A stretch of 64,000 nucleotides of DNA, from the NCBI GenBank assembly GCA_949317995.1, contig OX439040.1:26824030-26888029 (forward strand), read 5' to 3'. The notes under the pieces are model-generated. The model did no database searches, was not told the DNA's origin, and saw only the letters and a list, made by a program, of their open reading frames with translations. Positions 61,562 through 64,000 of this stretch are shown here, piece by piece. Origin of the DNA: Acholoe squamosa. Its lineage: Eukaryota > Annelida > Polychaeta > Phyllodocida > Polynoidae. Every line of letters starts with the position of its first letter. The stretch's first letter is position 1. The translations under genes were made by a program, and so were the position numbers.

Positions 61562-62041
61562 GCTGCAGTGGTCTGCTTGTATCCTTCAAGGATGCAGTGG
61601 TCTGCTTGTATCCTTAAAGGATGCAGTGGTCTGCTTGTATCCTTCAAGGATGCAGTGGGCTGCTTGTGTCCTTGGAGGACACAGTGGGCTGCTTGTGTCC
61701 TTGGAGGACACAGTGGGCTGCTTGTGTCCTTGGAGGACGCAGTGGGCTGCTTGTGTCCTTGGAGGACGCAGTGGGCTGCTTGTGTCCTTGGAGGACACAG
61801 TGAGCTGCTTGTGTCATTGGAGGACACAGTGGGCTGCTTGTGTCCTTGGAGGACATAGTCGGCTGCTTGTGTCCCTCAAGGATGCAGTGGTCTGCTTGTA
61901 TCCTTCAAGGATGCAGTGGTCTGATTGTATCCTTCAAGGATGTTGTGGTCTACTTGTATCCTTCAAGGACGCAGTGGTCTGCTTGTATCCTTCAAGGATG
62001 CAGTGGTCTGCTTGTATCCTTCAAGGACACAGTGGTCTGCT
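61562..62041 (+). repeat. 30-bp minisatellite array, right arm (copy 2)
   Basis: About 16 units, inverted relative to the left arm. The middle units (CAGTGGGCTGCTTGTGTCCT TGGAGGACA) are very uniform, indicating local expansion after the two element copies separated. Confidence 0.85.
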
Positions 62042-63351
62042 AAAATTCCTGTCCCCCTTTTATAAAAGGAGGGCTATCACGGAAATTATCACTATGGGTA
62101 CCTGCACAAAGAGTGCTTATAAATCCGCGGAAAATTTGCAGCACCCTCATTAGTTGAGGGGTGGTCGTGCGAATTGCTATGACGCGCTGGCTTTTTTGGT
62201 CAAAGCTTAAAGGGGGTGATTTCTTTTGCCCCCCAACAAACCAGCTCCCATTTTCTTAGAAAATGCACATATGTTACAATCACCCCCCCCCCCCCCCGAG
62301 GAGCGTGATCATTTTAGGTTCTAGGTTTATGCAAGCAGTCAACGTAAAAATTTCAGACCCCTCCCAAGTGGGGGGATAAGGGAGTGGCCATTATTTATCA
62401 ACAGGGGAAATGGTGGGATTTCACACCGACACACAATAATGTTTTTCCCCCCTTAACAGCAGTCAAAATTTTTTGTGACCCCTGGGCCTGAGATGGGGGA
62501 GTTTGTGCACCCTTCTTCGATCTATAGTAGTGCACAGGGTTTTTTTTTTGTAAAAAGAGGGTAAATTTTTTGGGCCCCTCCTCAAGAAGGGTCAAAATCT
62601 TATTAGCCCCCCCCCTTGGGAGCGGTCTGAAATCTTTATGCCCCCCCCTAAACCCACCACACACCCCTGTTGATAAAAAATTTATACTCGGGCCCTAACA
62701 AAATTTTGACCTCTCTTGAGGGGGGGCTAAAAGAATTTACCTTCTTTTTAGCCCAAAAGCTGTGCGCTACTATAGATCAAAGAGGGGTGCGAAAATTCTC
62801 AGCGCTTCGGCGCATGGGGGGGAGGGTGCAAAAAATTTACAGTCAAGGAGGGGGTGTAAAAAGATTTTGCACGGATCCACACGAAAACCCACCACCACCC
62901 CCCTGTTGATAAATGATGACCATGCACTCCTTTAGACCTGCCAGCTGTTGTGTCCTTGAGGGACACTAGACTACCCCATCCCAATGTGTCAACAAAGAAT
63001 TGGTGTTGTGTCCTTCAGGGACACAAGGCTAGCCCACCCATGCACTGTGTCAACAAAGCTTTGAATCCAGGATCTTCATCCATGGACACAATAAATGAGC
63101 ATTTCAATTTCTTTCTATCACTATTTTGATCTGTCAAATTCTATAACAAAGAAAAATTCTGCCTATTTATTCAGAAATCAGTGTGTTTATGCTTTGAATG
63201 CAGGCTGTAGAAGGTCCACCATCTTGGTTTTAGCAGCTGCCATCTGCTGCTGCAGAGACTGGCTCCTGATTGGTCAATTGCTTGTATCTCTGAAGGACAC
63301 AAGGGCTTGTATCCTTCCGGGACACAGAAAGCTGAACAACGGCCCTGCTGC

Positions 63352-64000
63352 CTCGGGGCAGACCCGCTGGCGCTCTCCGTGCCTAGTGGCCGCTAGCGCT
63401 ATATGTTTACAAATACGGATGTCAGTATGAGGCTGTGTACAAATGACGTCATGCATTTTTGGACCATTTTTGACCCCCCCTCCCCCCCTTGTCATGTTTC
63501 GTCATACAACACTTGACCCCCCTCAGCATGACGTCATGGGGCTGTGCACAAATGACGTCATGCAGGAGGGGGGTCCCACTGCCCATGACCAAGCATGACA
63601 AGGGGGGGAGGGGGGGTCATGGGCTGCATGACATCATGTCATAAAAAAAACTGCAAGTTGCTTCAGTTTTGGCAAGAAAAAAATGATTTGTAAAGGTAGG
63701 GAAGTTTAATGCATTCATCTGTTATGAAATATATATTACCTATACAGGCATGCTTTCCTCAGACACCCCACTCAATGATTGTCACTGCCATCAGTGTCAG
63801 TGTTGGTCCACTACTCTATCCTACCTCTAACCCAGGCCCCATACCACTTTGAAATGCCCTTTTAGTTGGACTCATTTAACCAAAGGACCCCATATATAGG
63901 TTGATCTATGCGGGTAAGAAGCACCCTGGCATTGAGAATTCAGTAGGAAGATTCAAATGACCCAACTTCTATTCTATTTGATAAATTTCACAATTCAAAA
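63352..64000. other. repeat copy 2 and unassigned right edge
   Basis: 63431-63537 repeats 58604-58735; 63540-63640 holds further TGACGTCATG/CATGACATCATG words and G-runs in partly inverted order. 63660-64000 shows nothing recognisable. Confidence 0.5.

Larger units (their letters stand above)
60166..63351. mobile_element. foldback-type element with inverted minisatellite arms, copy 2
   Basis: Left end GCAGCGGGGCCGATGGTCAG plus CTTTCTGTGTC, right end its inverse with about 28 of 32 matches (63321-63351). Interior collinear with copy 1: array (60672-61070), palindrome (61094-61163), hAT-like MITE (about 61356-61547), inverted array (61562-62041), G/C-rich filler (longer here, 62150-62930) and the TGTCAACAAAG block near 63045. 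No transposase. Confidence 0.75.

Noticed and set aside
60570..62153. Open frames of 197-224 codons in the second minisatellite element
   Set aside because: Same reason; the equivalent frames in copy 1 differ in extent and the peptides are just the repeat translated.

Overview
The window is nuclear DNA of an animal, most likely a marine invertebrate. Genes have GT-AG introns, polyadenylation signals occur, and most of the DNA is layered mobile elements. An invertebrate deuterostome (for example a lancelet) or a lophotrochozoan fits; the sequence alone does not decide. I see no prokaryotic operons, rRNA, convincing tRNA genes or CRISPR.

Only two ordinary host genes are supported. One is a type II membrane carbohydrate sulfotransferase, essentially one exon, at 5078-6559 (+). 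The other is the tRNA-splicing endonuclease subunit TSEN54 on the minus strand. Five of its exons lie at 54535-54696, 54154-54217, 28764-28847, 28271-28422 and 27081-27859; the first exon and the C-terminal exon(s) were not found. The 25.3 kb intron between exons 2 and 3 of this set would be about 340 bp without an inserted Gypsy-type LTR retrotransposon (29046-54011, minus strand, 4-bp target duplication CTTG). That element carries insertions of its own: an 815-bp element in its left LTR, a non-LTR retrotransposon (about 30415-36150, minus), a 9.3 kb DNA transposon (about 36643-45981, plus) and tiny 56-59 bp SINE-like insertions.

The DNA transposon is the most interesting unit. It carries an intact multi-exon gene (38614-43085) for a protein of about 1160 residues with a basic N-terminus, a candidate DDE-type core and a C-terminal barrel-like domain. 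It is bounded by a 16-bp terminal inverted repeat. It holds about 20 copies of an imperfect palindrome centred on ACGTACGT, in both orientations, including a 5 x 19 bp array in the last intron and six 372-bp tandem repeats downstream of the gene. I noticed none of these motifs elsewhere in the window.

Two copies of a CR1/Jockey-group non-LTR retrotransposon are present (19310-24710 plus; about 30415-36150 minus). In both, the ORF1 protein ends in a NADAR domain, a family of ADP-ribose/N-glycosidase enzymes, which I do not know as a standard retrotransposon domain.

Other regions: 1-990, 5' end of an LTR element (minus). 1980-4400, mosaic duplications. 7.1-9.9 kb, foldback and MITE repeats. 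9.9-13.6 kb, degenerate DIRS1-like tyrosine-recombinase retrotransposon (minus) with an SR-rich gag. 14.96-17.70 kb and 60.17-63.35 kb, two copies of a foldback-type element built from inverted 30-bp minisatellites. 24.8-26.3 kb, a 25 x 56 bp minisatellite. 54.7-64 kb, intergenic repeats, palindromes and MITEs.
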